Translations under genes and position numbers: made by a program
Origin: Deltaproteobacteria bacterium
GTDB taxonomy: Bacteria; Desulfobacterota; Desulfobulbia; Desulfobulbales; Desulfurivibrionaceae
Reading direction: 5' to 3'
DNA length: 64,000 bases
NCBI GenBank assembly: GCA_021847425.1
Contig: JAJZRF010000004.1
Coordinates: 1 to 64,000 of the forward strand
Notes under the pieces: model-generated
What the model saw: only the letters and a program-made list of their open reading frames with translations
The model's database searches: none
Told to the model about the DNA's origin: nothing
Shown here: positions 47,341 through 57,087 of the stretch, piece after piece
Position numbering within the stretch: the stretch's first letter is position 1
Layout of the letters: each line of letters begins with the position of its first letter

Positions 47341-47559
47341 TCAGTGCGGCCAGGGCCATTCCTGTTCGCGGGCTTCGCTGAGATAGCAGAATCGGTCCCA
47401 CTCCACCTCCCGGCCGGAAACCGGGCATCTGAGCCGGACCTTCCGCTCGCTCAGACCGGTCACCTGCCAGTCTCCACCGCGCGGCCCCCCGGCAATGTGG
47501 ATTTTCTGGCCGATGATAAAGGGGAAGGGGGTGAAAACAGCGACCTGATGGAGGGGCAT
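47341..47559 (-). CDS. Hypothetical protein
   Basis: MPLHQVAVFTPFPFIIGQKIHIAGGPRGGDWQVTGLSERKVRLRCPVSGREVEWDRFCYL. Confidence 0.6.
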   Translation of the reverse strand: MPLHQVAVFTPFPFIIGQKIHIAGGPRGGDWQVTGLSERKVRLRCPVSGREVEWDRFCYLSEAREQEWPWPH

Positions 47560-47581
47560 GGCAGGGATCCTTCTGGTTGGT

Positions 47582-48121
47582 TCAGGGCAGGTAGACGAGA
47601 AGCGCCCCGCTTTTTTCCCGGTTCTTGTTTTCCCAGAGATAGGCGAGGATTGCCCCATTGTTTTTCATGATCTTGAGCCGGGCCTCAATGACATCCTTGA
47701 GCACGGAGCCTTCCGGCGAGTGGAGGCCTTTGCCGGTTATGATCAGGACGGTTTTCAGGTGATTGCGCAGGGCCCGGCGCAGAAAATCCTCCGTTTTGGT
47801 TTCCGCCTCGGCGGCGGTGCAGCCATGGAGATCGACCCGGTCCTGGGGTGGGGGAGAGTTTTTTATCGCGGCCTGCAGCGACTGGGCAGGGGTTGGCAGC
47901 TCCTCTTTTTCCGTAAGGATTTCGGCAAGGGTTGTGGCGCAAAGCCCGGACGCCAGCGCGCTGGCAAAGGTGTGCGGGATCTCGTTTTCCTGATCAGAGG
48001 AGAAGAGGACACCCAGATCGTCGCTGGCCGTCAGTTTACGGATGGGCTCTCTTTCTCTTTTCCCCCCTGGTTTTTTGGCGCCGGAGCCTGACTGCCGAAG
48101 GGGACGGTTCTGTTTGCGCAT
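47582..48121 (-). CDS. Smr domain protein
   Basis: DRVDLHGCTAAEAETKTEDFLRRALRNHLKTVLIITGKGLHSPEGSVLKDVIEARL. Confidence 0.9.
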   Translation of the reverse strand: MRKQNRPLRQSGSGAKKPGGKREREPIRKLTASDDLGVLFSSDQENEIPHTFASALASGLCATTLAEILTEKEELPTPAQSLQAAIKNSPPPQDRVDLHGCTAAEAETKTEDFLRRALRNHLKTVLIITGKGLHSPEGSVLKDVIEARLKIMKNNGAILAYLWENKNREKSGALLVYLP

Positions 48122-48435
48122 GAATATTTGCAAAGAAAATAGAGGGGACGAAGAGGAAGCATGGCGTATATGAAAATATGCATAGCGTTTTTCTTGCGAA
48201 GAGACAAGAGGCAAAAAAAATAACGGGGTAAAGTCTTAGGGGATAAAGGGTTGCGGATGCCCCCTTGAAAACGGCCCAAAAAAAATCTGGTTTGCCTGCC
48301 GCATTCCTGTTACCCTCTTGGGAAGCATCTGTGAATTTCCTTCCTCTTTCGAGGAGATAGTGTCGAGTGTCTGGGGGAGTTTAGCGGAGATTTGTTTGAT
48401 GGTCGGACTGCAAACGCGAGGGGGGCTTTTGCCGC

Positions 48436-49326
48436 ATGGATAAACAGATACATTTTATTGTGACCGGCGAACGGGGAGAAATCCGTTCGTTTGCCGTATC
48501 CCGAAACACCCTGAAGATTGTCCTCGGGGTTTGTTGTTTCTTCGTGTTCAGCAGCGGGCTCGGCTGGTTTTTTTCCGGAGAAAATATTTTGTTGCGCCAG
48601 CGGGTTGCGGCAATGCAAAAGAATCTGGCGGTTACCGTCGCCATGAATACAAAAATGCAGACGCGGACAACCAGTCAGGAGCAAGAGCAGCAGGCCCGGC
48701 TGAATGCCGCCCTGGCCGACCTGAAACACAAAAGCCAGGCCATCGAATCGATTCTCGCCTCGGTGGGGGTAAATCTTCAGGTGCATGAGAGCAAGAAAGG
48801 CGCGGGCGGACCTTTTACCCGGTTGCCGAAGGATTCGTACGAGGGGCTCACCCTGAAGGTCGACCAGTACCTCGATACCATTCAATCGGTACCTCTGGGA
48901 CCGCCTGTCCGGGGAATCATCACCTCCCGGTTCGGGGCGCGGCTTGATCCCATCAACGGAGAAGCTGCCTTCCACAGCGGGGTTGACATCAAAAACAATC
49001 CCGGCACCAAGATCATTGCCACGGCGGATGGTGTTGTCGCTATGGAGGGCTATGACAGCGGCCACGGCAATTTTATCGAAATAAATCACGGCAACAAATT
49101 TCAGACCAGCTATCTCCATCTCCAGCAGGAGTTTGTCAAGCAGGGGGACACCGTGACCAGGGGGGAAGTCATCGGGCTGATGGGCAACACAGGGAGAAGC
49201 ACGGGGCCCCATCTGCATTACGAAATCAGATACCGGGACAAGTTGCTCGACCCGCTTAAATTCATTCAGGTGAATTCCCGCGTTGCCGCGTTGCCGCCGA
49301 AACAGGCTGCGGCATTGACCCAATGA
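48436..49326 (+). CDS. M23 family metallopeptidase
   Basis: AAFHSGVDIKNNPGTKIIATADGVV...GHGNFIEINHGN...HLHYEIRYRDKLLDPLKF. Confidence 0.93.
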   Translation: MDKQIHFIVTGERGEIRSFAVSRNTLKIVLGVCCFFVFSSGLGWFFSGENILLRQRVAAMQKNLAVTVAMNTKMQTRTTSQEQEQQARLNAALADLKHKSQAIESILASVGVNLQVHESKKGAGGPFTRLPKDSYEGLTLKVDQYLDTIQSVPLGPPVRGIITSRFGARLDPINGEAAFHSGVDIKNNPGTKIIATADGVVAMEGYDSGHGNFIEINHGNKFQTSYLHLQQEFVKQGDTVTRGEVIGLMGNTGRSTGPHLHYEIRYRDKLLDPLKFIQVNSRVAALPPKQAAALTQ

Positions 49327-49376
49327 TGCAGCTCCGGGGTTTTCGTCCGGAGTAACATTCGAAAAATCCGCAGCAG

Positions 49377-49850
49377 GTGATTGACGTGGGCTTTTTCAAC
49401 AGGCATGGCATCGGAGAGGCAAAATCAGAGATGATTACCAGCGTAATCGGCGCGGATATGCAGCTGGTTGGTGATATTTCATTCAAAGGCAAGCTGCGGC
49501 TTGACGGCAAGGCCGAGGGAAATATCCGCGGGGAGTATCTTATCCTTGGGGAAACCGGGACGATCTCCGGGGACATCGTTGTCTCCACCTTTGTCTGTTC
49601 GGGCCGGGTTGAGGGCACGGTCAATGTCAAGAAGCTGTATGTGGTGAAAAGCGGCTTTATCGAGGGTAAGGTCGAGACCATGGATCTGGCGGTGGAGTCC
49701 GGCGCTGTCTTAAGCGGGGAAATCAAATCCCGGAGCCAGGAGTTGCGGCTGGTGCCCGGTTCTTCTCTGCCGGAAGAGGATTGGGAGCTGCGGACGAAAG
49801 AAGCTGCCTCTCCGGGCCAGGCCAAAAAGAAGGGTATCGCCCTCAAGTAA
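49377..49850 (+). CDS. Bactofilin / polymer-forming cytoskeletal protein (GTG start)
   Basis: SVIGADMQLVGDISFKGKLRLDGKAEGNIRGEYLILGETGTISGDI. Confidence 0.9.
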   Translation: MIDVGFFNRHGIGEAKSEMITSVIGADMQLVGDISFKGKLRLDGKAEGNIRGEYLILGETGTISGDIVVSTFVCSGRVEGTVNVKKLYVVKSGFIEGKVETMDLAVESGAVLSGEIKSRSQELRLVPGSSLPEEDWELRTKEAASPGQAKKKGIALK

Positions 49851-49879
49851 TCAGCAGTCCAACGTCCTGTGTCTGCCTG

Positions 49880-49912
49880 CCGCCATGCGAATCCCGGATG
49901 GCGGTTTTTTTT
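49880..49912 (+). terminator. Intrinsic terminator after the bactofilin gene
   Basis: CCGCCAT...ATGGCGG followed by TTTTTTTT. Confidence 0.8.
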
Positions 49913-50021
49913 ATGGTAAATCGCGGGAGCGTTGATTCAGGTCAAGGAAAAAAGGGCGCGGGTCTCGTATAATGATGGGGAGCATGGAGATGTATTCAAT
50001 CTGCCCGCAGGAGGTGCGACG

Positions 50022-50342
50022 ATGATGGAGAAAAAGAGCCTTGCCGAAACCAGGATATTTGACAGCCGGAGCATGAAAAAGGTGCTGCTCCATGATTCGC
50101 CCTGGTTTAGGATTTTAAATTTTAATCTCAGCGCCGGCCAGGTCTTCCCGGTGCATTCCCATGACACGGAAGGCCGGCTTTCCATTCAGGTGCTGGAGGG
50201 AACCGGGGAATTTCTCGGCAAGGATGACCAGGCCATCCCGGCCCAGGCAGGCGATCTGCTGATCTGCGACATCAGCGAACCCCACGGCGTCCGGGCGCAT
50301 ACCGATCTGCGGATTCTGGTGACCATTGCCCCGCCGTTTTAA
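50022..50342 (+). CDS. Cupin domain protein
   Basis: NLSAGQVFPVHSHDTEGRLSIQVLEGTGEFLGKDDQAIPAQAGDLLICDISEPHGVRA. Confidence 0.88.
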   Translation: MMEKKSLAETRIFDSRSMKKVLLHDSPWFRILNFNLSAGQVFPVHSHDTEGRLSIQVLEGTGEFLGKDDQAIPAQAGDLLICDISEPHGVRAHTDLRILVTIAPPF

Positions 50343-50358
50343 CAAAAGGATACACAGT

Positions 50359-50586
50359 ATGGGCAGACAACAGGTGGCGGTGCGCGGCGGGTCTATCCGG
50401 CTTGGTCAGTTTCTTAAGCTGGCCGGGGTGGTTGAGACCGGCGGCGAGGCCAAGCTCCGGATTCAGGAGGGCGAGGCAAGGGTCAACGGCGAGGTGGATA
50501 CCAGACGAGGCCGGCAGCTTGTGGCCGGAGATCTGGTGGAGTTTGGCGGGGAGATCTTGGAGATTGTGGTGCAGGCGGGAGATTAA
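50359..50586 (+). CDS. RNA-binding S4 domain protein (YbcJ-like)
   Basis: IRLGQFLKLAGVVETGGEAKLRIQEGEARVNGEVDTRRGRQLVAGDLVEF. Confidence 0.92.
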   Translation: MGRQQVAVRGGSIRLGQFLKLAGVVETGGEAKLRIQEGEARVNGEVDTRRGRQLVAGDLVEFGGEILEIVVQAGD

Positions 50587-51119
50587 GCGCTTCGTTGCGT
50601 ACCAGAAGGCTCTGCCAGAGCCTTCTGGTACGCCAGCCGTGTTGCGCTGTTAAAGCAGACAAAGATGATGCTGGTGAGGGTTTCGTTTTTTGCCAGGGCC
50701 TGCCGCGCTTCCCGCACGGCAATGCGGGCCGCTTCTTCCTTTGGATAGCCGTAGACCCCGGTGCTGATCGCGGGAAAGGCGATGCTGCGGAGGCCGTATT
50801 CACGGGCAAGAGAAAAACAGCTGCGGTAGCAGCGGGCCAGCAGCTCCGGCTCCCCCTGGACGCCGGAGCGCCAGACCGGGCCCACCGTGTGGATGACCCA
50901 GGCGGCGGGCAGGTTGTAGCCCCTGGTGATGCGCGCCTCGCCCGTCGGGCAGCCGCCCAGGGTCCGGCACTGAGTCAGCAGTTCCGGCCCGGCACCCCGG
51001 TGAATGGCCCCATCAACCCCGCCGCCGCCCAGGAGAGCGTTGTTGGCCGCATTGACAATTCCCTCCACCGCCAGGGTGGTGATATCCCCATCCGTTAATT
51101 GTATTCCGTTGCCGGGCAT
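50583..51119 (-). CDS. Macro domain protein (O-acetyl-ADP-ribose deacetylase-like)
   Basis: VEGIVNAANNALLGGGGVDGAIHRGAG; ITRGYNLPAAWVIHTVGP; SIAFPAISTGVYGYP. Confidence 0.93.
   Translation of the reverse strand: MPGNGIQLTDGDITTLAVEGIVNAANNALLGGGGVDGAIHRGAGPELLTQCRTLGGCPTGEARITRGYNLPAAWVIHTVGPVWRSGVQGEPELLARCYRSCFSLAREYGLRSIAFPAISTGVYGYPKEEAARIAVREARQALAKNETLTSIIFVCFNSATRLAYQKALAEPSGTQRSA
50597..50633. repeat. Perfect 16-bp inverted repeat within the 3' coding end of the macro-domain gene
   Basis: gcgtaccagaaggctc-tgcca-gagccttctggtacgc. Confidence 0.85.
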
Positions 51120-51142
51120 GGTTACCTCTTACGGCCGGTTGC

Positions 51143-51631
51143 TCAAGGGAATCCTCCCTCGCTGGCGTTGATCTTGCCATACAGGGTGTTGGGCGGGGTA
51201 TAGATTTCGACCTCCCCATCCGCTCCCAGGCGGACCGTGGACCAGTCCTGGGGTGAGTACCAGATGCCGATCTCTTCCCCTTCCGCTGTGCGGATTATCT
51301 TTCCGTGATACCTGGTTTGCAGGTTGCGATGGGGGTTGTCGATGACCTCCATCCAGCCCCGCAGTTTCTTTTCCGTCAGCTCCACCGGAATCCAGAACTC
51401 TTTTTTCAGATGGTATTCCGGCCTGATCCCCAGGATGGCCAGGGGGAAATCCTCGGGGCCGCTGTAGTAATAGGTGTAGCCCGGCAAGGGGTGATACGAT
51501 TCCAGGGCCGCGTTGATGCGGAGGTCTTCATGGAAAACGTAGGCTGGCCGGCCGCAGGCGGCAGTCAGCAGGAGCAGCATCAGAAGAGCGAGGCGCTGCT
51601 TGGGAAGATGTTGTTTTACAGGGTTAGCCAT
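51143..51631 (-). CDS. Hypothetical lipoprotein
   Basis: Signal/lipobox LLLLTAACGR; coherent 162 aa ORF. Confidence 0.7.
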   Translation of the reverse strand: MANPVKQHLPKQRLALLMLLLLTAACGRPAYVFHEDLRINAALESYHPLPGYTYYYSGPEDFPLAILGIRPEYHLKKEFWIPVELTEKKLRGWMEVIDNPHRNLQTRYHGKIIRTAEGEEIGIWYSPQDWSTVRLGADGEVEIYTPPNTLYGKINASEGGFP

Positions 51632-51692
51632 GGTCTCCTCCTCCAGTGCTTTTTCTCCATTATATGCAGAAATAGGGGGATGTGTGGCAATA

Positions 51693-51727
51693 AAAAAGGC
51701 AGACCCCTGGAAGGAATCTGCCTTTTT
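51693..51727 (-). terminator. Intrinsic terminator (bidirectional-looking)
   Basis: AAAAAGGCAGA...TCTGCCTTTTT, 3' of the aldolase gene at 51748. Confidence 0.75.
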
Positions 51728-51747
51728 GGAAAGCTGGACGGAAAAAT

Positions 51748-52698
51748 TCAGATTCCTGAAGCGGCGCTGGTCATCTGGTCATAGAATTCGGTAACCTGAT
51801 TCTTTTTTTCCGATTCCATGCAGGCCATGGCGGCCCTGGGATGCTGGTTAAGAACCCCGGAAACCATGTAGGGGATGAAGTAGCCCCAGTCGATTTTTTC
51901 CCGCCAGGGAAGGATCTGGTCCTCGATTACCTTGATCAGCGGGCGGACCTGGAACTTTGGATTCTTCAGGAAGGAAAGCAGCAGCTCCAGGGGGCAGTTG
52001 CCTGCGCCGCGGCCAATGCCGTACAGGGTGGCGTCCAGATAGTTGACCCCGCAGATGACGGAGGAGATGGTGTTGGCAAAGGCCAGCTGCTGATTGTTGT
52101 GGGCATGGATGCCGATGGTTTTGTCAGGCATCCGCTCCATGTACATCTTGGCCAGCACCTCGATGTCCTCCTGGTAGAAGGCGCCGAAGCTGTCCACCAG
52201 ATAGATCACCGGCACCCGGCACTTGGCCAGGTCGTTGAGCCCCTCTTCCAGATCCCGCGGACCCACGGTGGAAACCGCCATGAGGTTGATCGTGGTCTCA
52301 TAGCCTTTGTCCATGCAGTGGTGGGCCAGGTCGGCGGCCTTGTCGATCTGGTGGACATAGCAGGCCACCCGGATCATGTCCAGGGAGCCTTCCGAGCGCA
52401 CCGGGATGTCGTCGTAGTCGATGCGGCCGATATCGGCCATGGCCGAGAGCTTGATCTTCTTTTCCGAGTCCCCGATGATGCGTTTCAGGTCTTTTTCCCC
52501 GCAAAAGCGCCAGGGGCCGACTTCCTTGCGGTCAAAGGCGGATTCGGAGCTGAGGTAGCCGATCTCCATGTAATCGACCCCTGCCTCGGCAAGGGCATGG
52601 TACACCTGTCTGACAAAGGCATCGTCAAACTGCCATTTGTTCATCAAGCCGCCGTCGCGGACAGTACAGTCAATAACTTTAATTTCCGGTCTGAACAT
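51748..52698 (-). CDS. HMGL/4-hydroxy-2-oxovalerate aldolase-type catalytic domain protein
   Basis: IKVIDCTVRDGGLMNKWQF; VDYMEIGYL; IGIHAHNNQQLAFANTISSVICGVNYLDATLYGIGRGAGNCPLELLL. Confidence 0.92.
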   Translation of the reverse strand: MFRPEIKVIDCTVRDGGLMNKWQFDDAFVRQVYHALAEAGVDYMEIGYLSSESAFDRKEVGPWRFCGEKDLKRIIGDSEKKIKLSAMADIGRIDYDDIPVRSEGSLDMIRVACYVHQIDKAADLAHHCMDKGYETTINLMAVSTVGPRDLEEGLNDLAKCRVPVIYLVDSFGAFYQEDIEVLAKMYMERMPDKTIGIHAHNNQQLAFANTISSVICGVNYLDATLYGIGRGAGNCPLELLLSFLKNPKFQVRPLIKVIEDQILPWREKIDWGYFIPYMVSGVLNQHPRAAMACMESEKKNQVTEFYDQMTSAASGI

Positions 52699-52851
52699 GG
52701 GGAAGTCTCCTTGAAAAAGACGTAGGCCGCTGTTTCAGAATATCTCTCACCTCGGGGATATCGGAAGCGGCATAAGGAGCCGTAACGAAGCAGTCAGAAA
52801 TGTAGAGGTTATTGCGTAGCGGCTCCTAAATTTACCAAGTAAAGGAAGGGA

Positions 52852-53481
52852 TCATACCCGATCTTTTGCCACGCGGCAATGCTCAATGAAATTTTTTACG
52901 TTTTGCCCGATCAGCCCAAGGTTCTTCTCCCGCAGCGCCTTGCTGCCGAAAAGGCTGGCGGAAACCCCCACCGCTGCTGCGCCCGCGGCAAAATATTCCG
53001 GGAGATTGGCCAGGCTGACCCCGCCCACGGCGGCGAGCCGGAGATGATCGAAAGGACCCAGAAGATCTTTGATATACTGGGGGCCGCCCATGGCGCCGCA
53101 GGGAAAGACCTTGACCAGGTCGGCCCCGGCGGCCCAGGCTGCATACACCTCGGTGGGAGTCAGCGCTCCGGCGACAATGGGAACCCCTTCCGCTTTGGCA
53201 TACTCGATTACCCCGGGGTCCAGGTTGGGGCTCACCAAAAACATGGCCCCGGCCCCCACCGCCCGTCTGGCTTCCTCAAGATTGCGGATGGTGCCCATGC
53301 CCAACAGCCTGCCCTCGGGCACGGCGGGGCGGTATGCGGCAACGATTTCCTCGGCGCCTGGGGTGTTCATGGTGACTTCCATGGCCGTAAGCCCGGCGGC
53401 AAAGGAGATCTGCATGACCTCGCCGAAGAAATCCCCCTCCACCCCACGCAGTATGCCGATTACCGGAACCTCAAGCTCCAT
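52852..53481 (-). CDS. KDPG/KHG aldolase family protein
   Basis: VPVIGILRGVEG; AMEVTMNTPGAEEIV; GMGTIRNLEEARRAVGAGAMFLVSPNLDPGVIEYAKAEGVPIVAGALTPTE. Confidence 0.93.
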   Translation of the reverse strand: MELEVPVIGILRGVEGDFFGEVMQISFAAGLTAMEVTMNTPGAEEIVAAYRPAVPEGRLLGMGTIRNLEEARRAVGAGAMFLVSPNLDPGVIEYAKAEGVPIVAGALTPTEVYAAWAAGADLVKVFPCGAMGGPQYIKDLLGPFDHLRLAAVGGVSLANLPEYFAAGAAAVGVSASLFGSKALREKNLGLIGQNVKNFIEHCRVAKDRV

Positions 53482-53567
53482 GGCTTGCTCCTTTTCAGGT
53501 TTTTTCGCCGGGTATTGTACCACGCAAAACAGGGAGCGCACGCAGGATTTGCCCCAGCATCTTCCGT

Positions 53568-56111
53568 CTATTTTCTGGGTTTGCTCCGGCGGGTGGGCTG
53601 GGCCTGCCAAGGGTCGTCCGGCCAGTGATGTTTGGGATAGCGGCCCCGGAGTTCCTTTTTTACCTCATGGTAGGCGCCCTCCCAGAAGCCGTGCAGATCC
53701 TGGGTGATCTGCACGGGGCGCTGGGCCGGGGAAAGCAGGTGAAGAAGGACCGGCACCGTATTGTTGCAGATCCGCGGGGTGTCGGCAAGCCCGAACATCT
53801 CCTGGAGGCGCACCGCCAGCACCGGCGGCTCGCCTGGGGTGTAGCGCAACCGGACCTTGGAACCGCTGGGCACCGTGAGATGGGAGGGGGCCTCCTGGTC
53901 CAGCTGTTTTTGCTGGCGCCAGTCGAGCATTCCGGAGAGGATACCGGAGAGGTCGAGTTTTTTGAGATGTTCCACGCTGCGCATCCCGGCGAGATAGGGG
54001 GCCAGCCACTGCGCAAGATTTTCAAGCAACCAACCATCCGAGACATCAGGCCAGCCCGCTTCCGGCTGCCAGAGGCGCATGCTTATGATCCGTGCCTGCA
54101 ACTCCTTGGCCTTGTCGCTCCAGGGCAGGGCCGCAAGACCACGGCTGCGGATGGAGGAGAGCAGGGCCTCCAGCACCGCCCCGGCGGAGGGCTTTGCCAG
54201 AGGGGCTGACTCCAGGACAAGCGCATCCAGCCGCAGGAGGCGCTGACCCTTCACCGTGTTGCTCTGCTCGTCCCAGGACACCTTCTCCTCACGTTCCAGC
54301 CGGGGGGCGAACAGGGTCAGCAGGGCTTCCCTGGTCAGGGGGGCGGCGAGAAAGATTCTCCCCTCGATTTTGCCCGCGTCAAGTTCGGCCACCGCCAGGT
54401 ATTCGTGGGCAGCGAGGCGGTCGTGTGCTGGGAGAGCCGCGCCGCGGCCGGAGGTCAGCTTGTACTGGCCCTGGCCGGCGACCCTCCGCTGTCCGATCCG
54501 GTCCGGAAAGGCCAGGGCCAGGAGTTCGCCCGCGCCCGCCGCTGGCACGGCTCTATCATCGCCCTTGCCCCGGGCGGGTTTGGGCAGATGCTCCCGAAGC
54601 TGTCTGCTGGTCTGGATCACCCTGCGGCAGCCATCGGTGTCCGCCTCCAGGGATTGAGCGGCTGCCCGGCCATCGCTGCGGAAGGCAGCCAGGGCGTGGA
54701 GCCGGTCTTCGATATCCGCCGAGCGGTCCCTTCCCTTGAGGATGTCGCGTTCCGACAGCAGGGCCGCCAGGTCGCAGGCCAGACCGGTCGCCCCAAGCTT
54801 GGCAGCCGCAAGCAGCATGTGGCCAAGGCGCGGGTGAGTGGGGAGGTCGGCCATTTTTTTGCCAAGGGGAGTGATGCGCCCTTGTTGATCCAGGGCCCCG
54901 AGCGTCAGCAGCACCGATTGCGCCTGGGCGAAATGCCCGGCTGGCGGCGGATCGAGCCAGCGCAGGGCCTCAGGGTCATGCACCCCCCAGCGGGCCAGGT
55001 CCAGGACCAGCTGGCTCAGGTCGGCGGTCATGATCTCCGGCGGATCGAAGGGCTTGAGGCAGTGATCTTCGCCCGTGCTCCACAACCGGTAGCAGTAACC
55101 CGGGCCAAGGCGTCCGGCCCGGCCGGCGCGCTGGGTGGCCGAGGCGTGCGAGATGCGCTGGGTGGTCAGGCGGCTCAGGCCGCTGTTGGGGTCGAACTGC
55201 GGGGCCCGTTTCCAGCCGCTGTCCACCACGGTATGGATGCCCTCGATGGTGACGCTGGTTTCGGCAATGGGCGTGGCCAGGATGATGCGCCGTTTTCCTT
55301 CCCGGTCCGGCTGCACTGCGGCGGTCTGGGCGGCGAGGCTCAGATCGCCGTAGAGAGGATGGATGGCGATTCCGGCGGGGGGCAGAGCCGTATTCAGCAG
55401 CGCCTGGGTATGTCGAATCTCCGCACCGCCGGGGAGAAAGGCCAGAATATCGCCCGGTTGCTCGGCCAGACCCCTGTGGATGGCCGCAGCCACCTGTTTG
55501 GCGATTTCGCGGGGCTGGGGTTGGAGCAGTTGCCCGGCCCGGCAGTATTCCACGCCCACGGGATAACTCCGGCCCGTGCCCAAAACCACCGGGGCGTTAT
55601 CAAGCAGTCGGCTGATCGCCCCGGTATCCAGGGTGGCGGACATGATCAGCAGCTTGAGATCCTCCCGCAGGCTGGTCATCACATCAAGGCAGAGGGCCAG
55701 GGCCAGATCACCCTGCAGGCTGCGTTCGTGGAACTCGTCAAAAATCACCAGCCCCACCCCGGTCAGCTCGGGATCGTCCTGCATCCTCCGGGTGAGCACC
55801 CCTTCGGTAACCACCTCCACCCTGGTTGTCGCGGAAACCTGCGTTTCAAAACGAACCCGGTAGCCCACGGTCCGGCCGACCTCCTCCCCCAGTTGCCGGG
55901 CCATGAAACCGGCGGCCAGCCGGGCGGCCAGGCGGCGCGGCTCCAGCATCAGGATGGTTTTTCCCGCCAGCCAGGGTTCACTTAGCAGGGCCAGGGGCGC
56001 CACCGTGGTTTTGCCCGAACCGGGCGGAGCGCTGAGCACCACCGCCTCGCGGCTGGCCAGTTGCGCCCGCAGCTCCGGCAGGATTTCATGGATGGGGAGT
56101 GTGCAGTCCAA
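53568..56111 (-). CDS. hrpB: ATP-dependent helicase HrpB
   Basis: LSAPPGSGKTTVAPLALL; FDEFHERSLQGDLALAL; ETSVTIEGIHTVVDSGWKR; QRAGRAGRLGPGYCYRLW. Confidence 0.95.
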   Translation of the reverse strand: MDCTLPIHEILPELRAQLASREAVVLSAPPGSGKTTVAPLALLSEPWLAGKTILMLEPRRLAARLAAGFMARQLGEEVGRTVGYRVRFETQVSATTRVEVVTEGVLTRRMQDDPELTGVGLVIFDEFHERSLQGDLALALCLDVMTSLREDLKLLIMSATLDTGAISRLLDNAPVVLGTGRSYPVGVEYCRAGQLLQPQPREIAKQVAAAIHRGLAEQPGDILAFLPGGAEIRHTQALLNTALPPAGIAIHPLYGDLSLAAQTAAVQPDREGKRRIILATPIAETSVTIEGIHTVVDSGWKRAPQFDPNSGLSRLTTQRISHASATQRAGRAGRLGPGYCYRLWSTGEDHCLKPFDPPEIMTADLSQLVLDLARWGVHDPEALRWLDPPPAGHFAQAQSVLLTLGALDQQGRITPLGKKMADLPTHPRLGHMLLAAAKLGATGLACDLAALLSERDILKGRDRSADIEDRLHALAAFRSDGRAAAQSLEADTDGCRRVIQTSRQLREHLPKPARGKGDDRAVPAAGAGELLALAFPDRIGQRRVAGQGQYKLTSGRGAALPAHDRLAAHEYLAVAELDAGKIEGRIFLAAPLTREALLTLFAPRLEREEKVSWDEQSNTVKGQRLLRLDALVLESAPLAKPSAGAVLEALLSSIRSRGLAALPWSDKAKELQARIISMRLWQPEAGWPDVSDGWLLENLAQWLAPYLAGMRSVEHLKKLDLSGILSGMLDWRQQKQLDQEAPSHLTVPSGSKVRLRYTPGEPPVLAVRLQEMFGLADTPRICNNTVPVLLHLLSPAQRPVQITQDLHGFWEGAYHEVKKELRGRYPKHHWPDDPWQAQPTRRSKPRK

Positions 56112-56120
56112 GGGAATATC

Positions 56121-56972
56121 CTAATCCAAAGTCTCGACGGGGGAGCGTAGTCCACTTTCCCAGGCGACAACCGCACGTTTACGGACCTGGCCCCACCGAT
56201 AATCGCCCATCACGCCCGTCTCCCGAATCACCCGATGACAAGGAACGAGGTAGGCCAACGGGTTTTGCCCCACCGCAGTCCCCACGGCGCGGGCGGCAGC
56301 GGGTTTGCCCAGGGCCGAGGCCAGATGTCCGTAGCTGACAAGGGTGCCGGGCGGCACCTGCAATAATGCCCGCCAGACCCTAAGCTGAAAGACCGTGCCC
56401 TGCACAAACGCCCGCAAGGCTGGCTGCGCACGGCTCTGGCCGGGTCGCGCAAAAACCCGGGCAGCTATCCGCGCAGCGGCTGAGTCGTCTCGCTGCAACC
56501 GCGCCTGCGGCCAATTCCCCTGAAGCGCTGTCCACTCTGCCTGGCCGTCTTGCGAGGCGACGAAAGAGAGATGGCAAATGCCGCGGGGGCTCTCACCCAC
56601 CAGACATCTCCCAAAGGGGCTTTCGGCAAGGCCGGCCGAGATCGTCCAGCCCTCGCCGCCGGATTTCAATTCGCCGGGCGAGGCGGCCTCCAGGGTGACA
56701 CAGAGGTCGTGCAAGCGGCCAGGGCCGGAAAGTCCGGAAATCAGGGAGGCGTCCAGCACACTTTTCCCCTGGCGCAGCAGTTCCTTGGCATGGGCAAGCG
56801 TGAGGCACTGGAGGAAATCCTTGGGCGTGATTGCCGCCCAAGCAAGGAACAGGCGGTGAAAATGGAACTGGCTCAAGCCGAGGTATTCCGCCAAGGTCGC
56901 CAAGTCGGGCTGTTCGGTGTGGTGTTCATCCAGATAGCGGATGACGAGAGCAATGCGTTCGTAATCGTTCAT
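56121..56972 (-). CDS. Ada-like fusion: AraC-type HTH + methylated-DNA-protein cysteine methyltransferase
   Basis: LAEYLGLSQFHFHRLFLAWAAITPKDFLQ; VWRALLQVPPGTLVSYGHLASALGKPAAARAVGTAVGQNPLAYLVPCHRVI. Confidence 0.92.
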   Translation of the reverse strand: MNDYERIALVIRYLDEHHTEQPDLATLAEYLGLSQFHFHRLFLAWAAITPKDFLQCLTLAHAKELLRQGKSVLDASLISGLSGPGRLHDLCVTLEAASPGELKSGGEGWTISAGLAESPFGRCLVGESPRGICHLSFVASQDGQAEWTALQGNWPQARLQRDDSAAARIAARVFARPGQSRAQPALRAFVQGTVFQLRVWRALLQVPPGTLVSYGHLASALGKPAAARAVGTAVGQNPLAYLVPCHRVIRETGVMGDYRWGQVRKRAVVAWESGLRSPVETLD

Positions 56973-57087
56973 GTATCCATGATGCCACGAATGGGGGGGC
57001 GTTTCCACCCGATTCTTGCGGTGCTTTAATGTGGACCGCCTCACAGTGACGATGGCTAAATGATGCGGATACTCCCTGCATGTGCAG

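Noticed and set aside
54405-55985. 526-aa plus-strand ORF opposite hrpB
   Set aside because: Antisense to strongly conserved helicase motifs.
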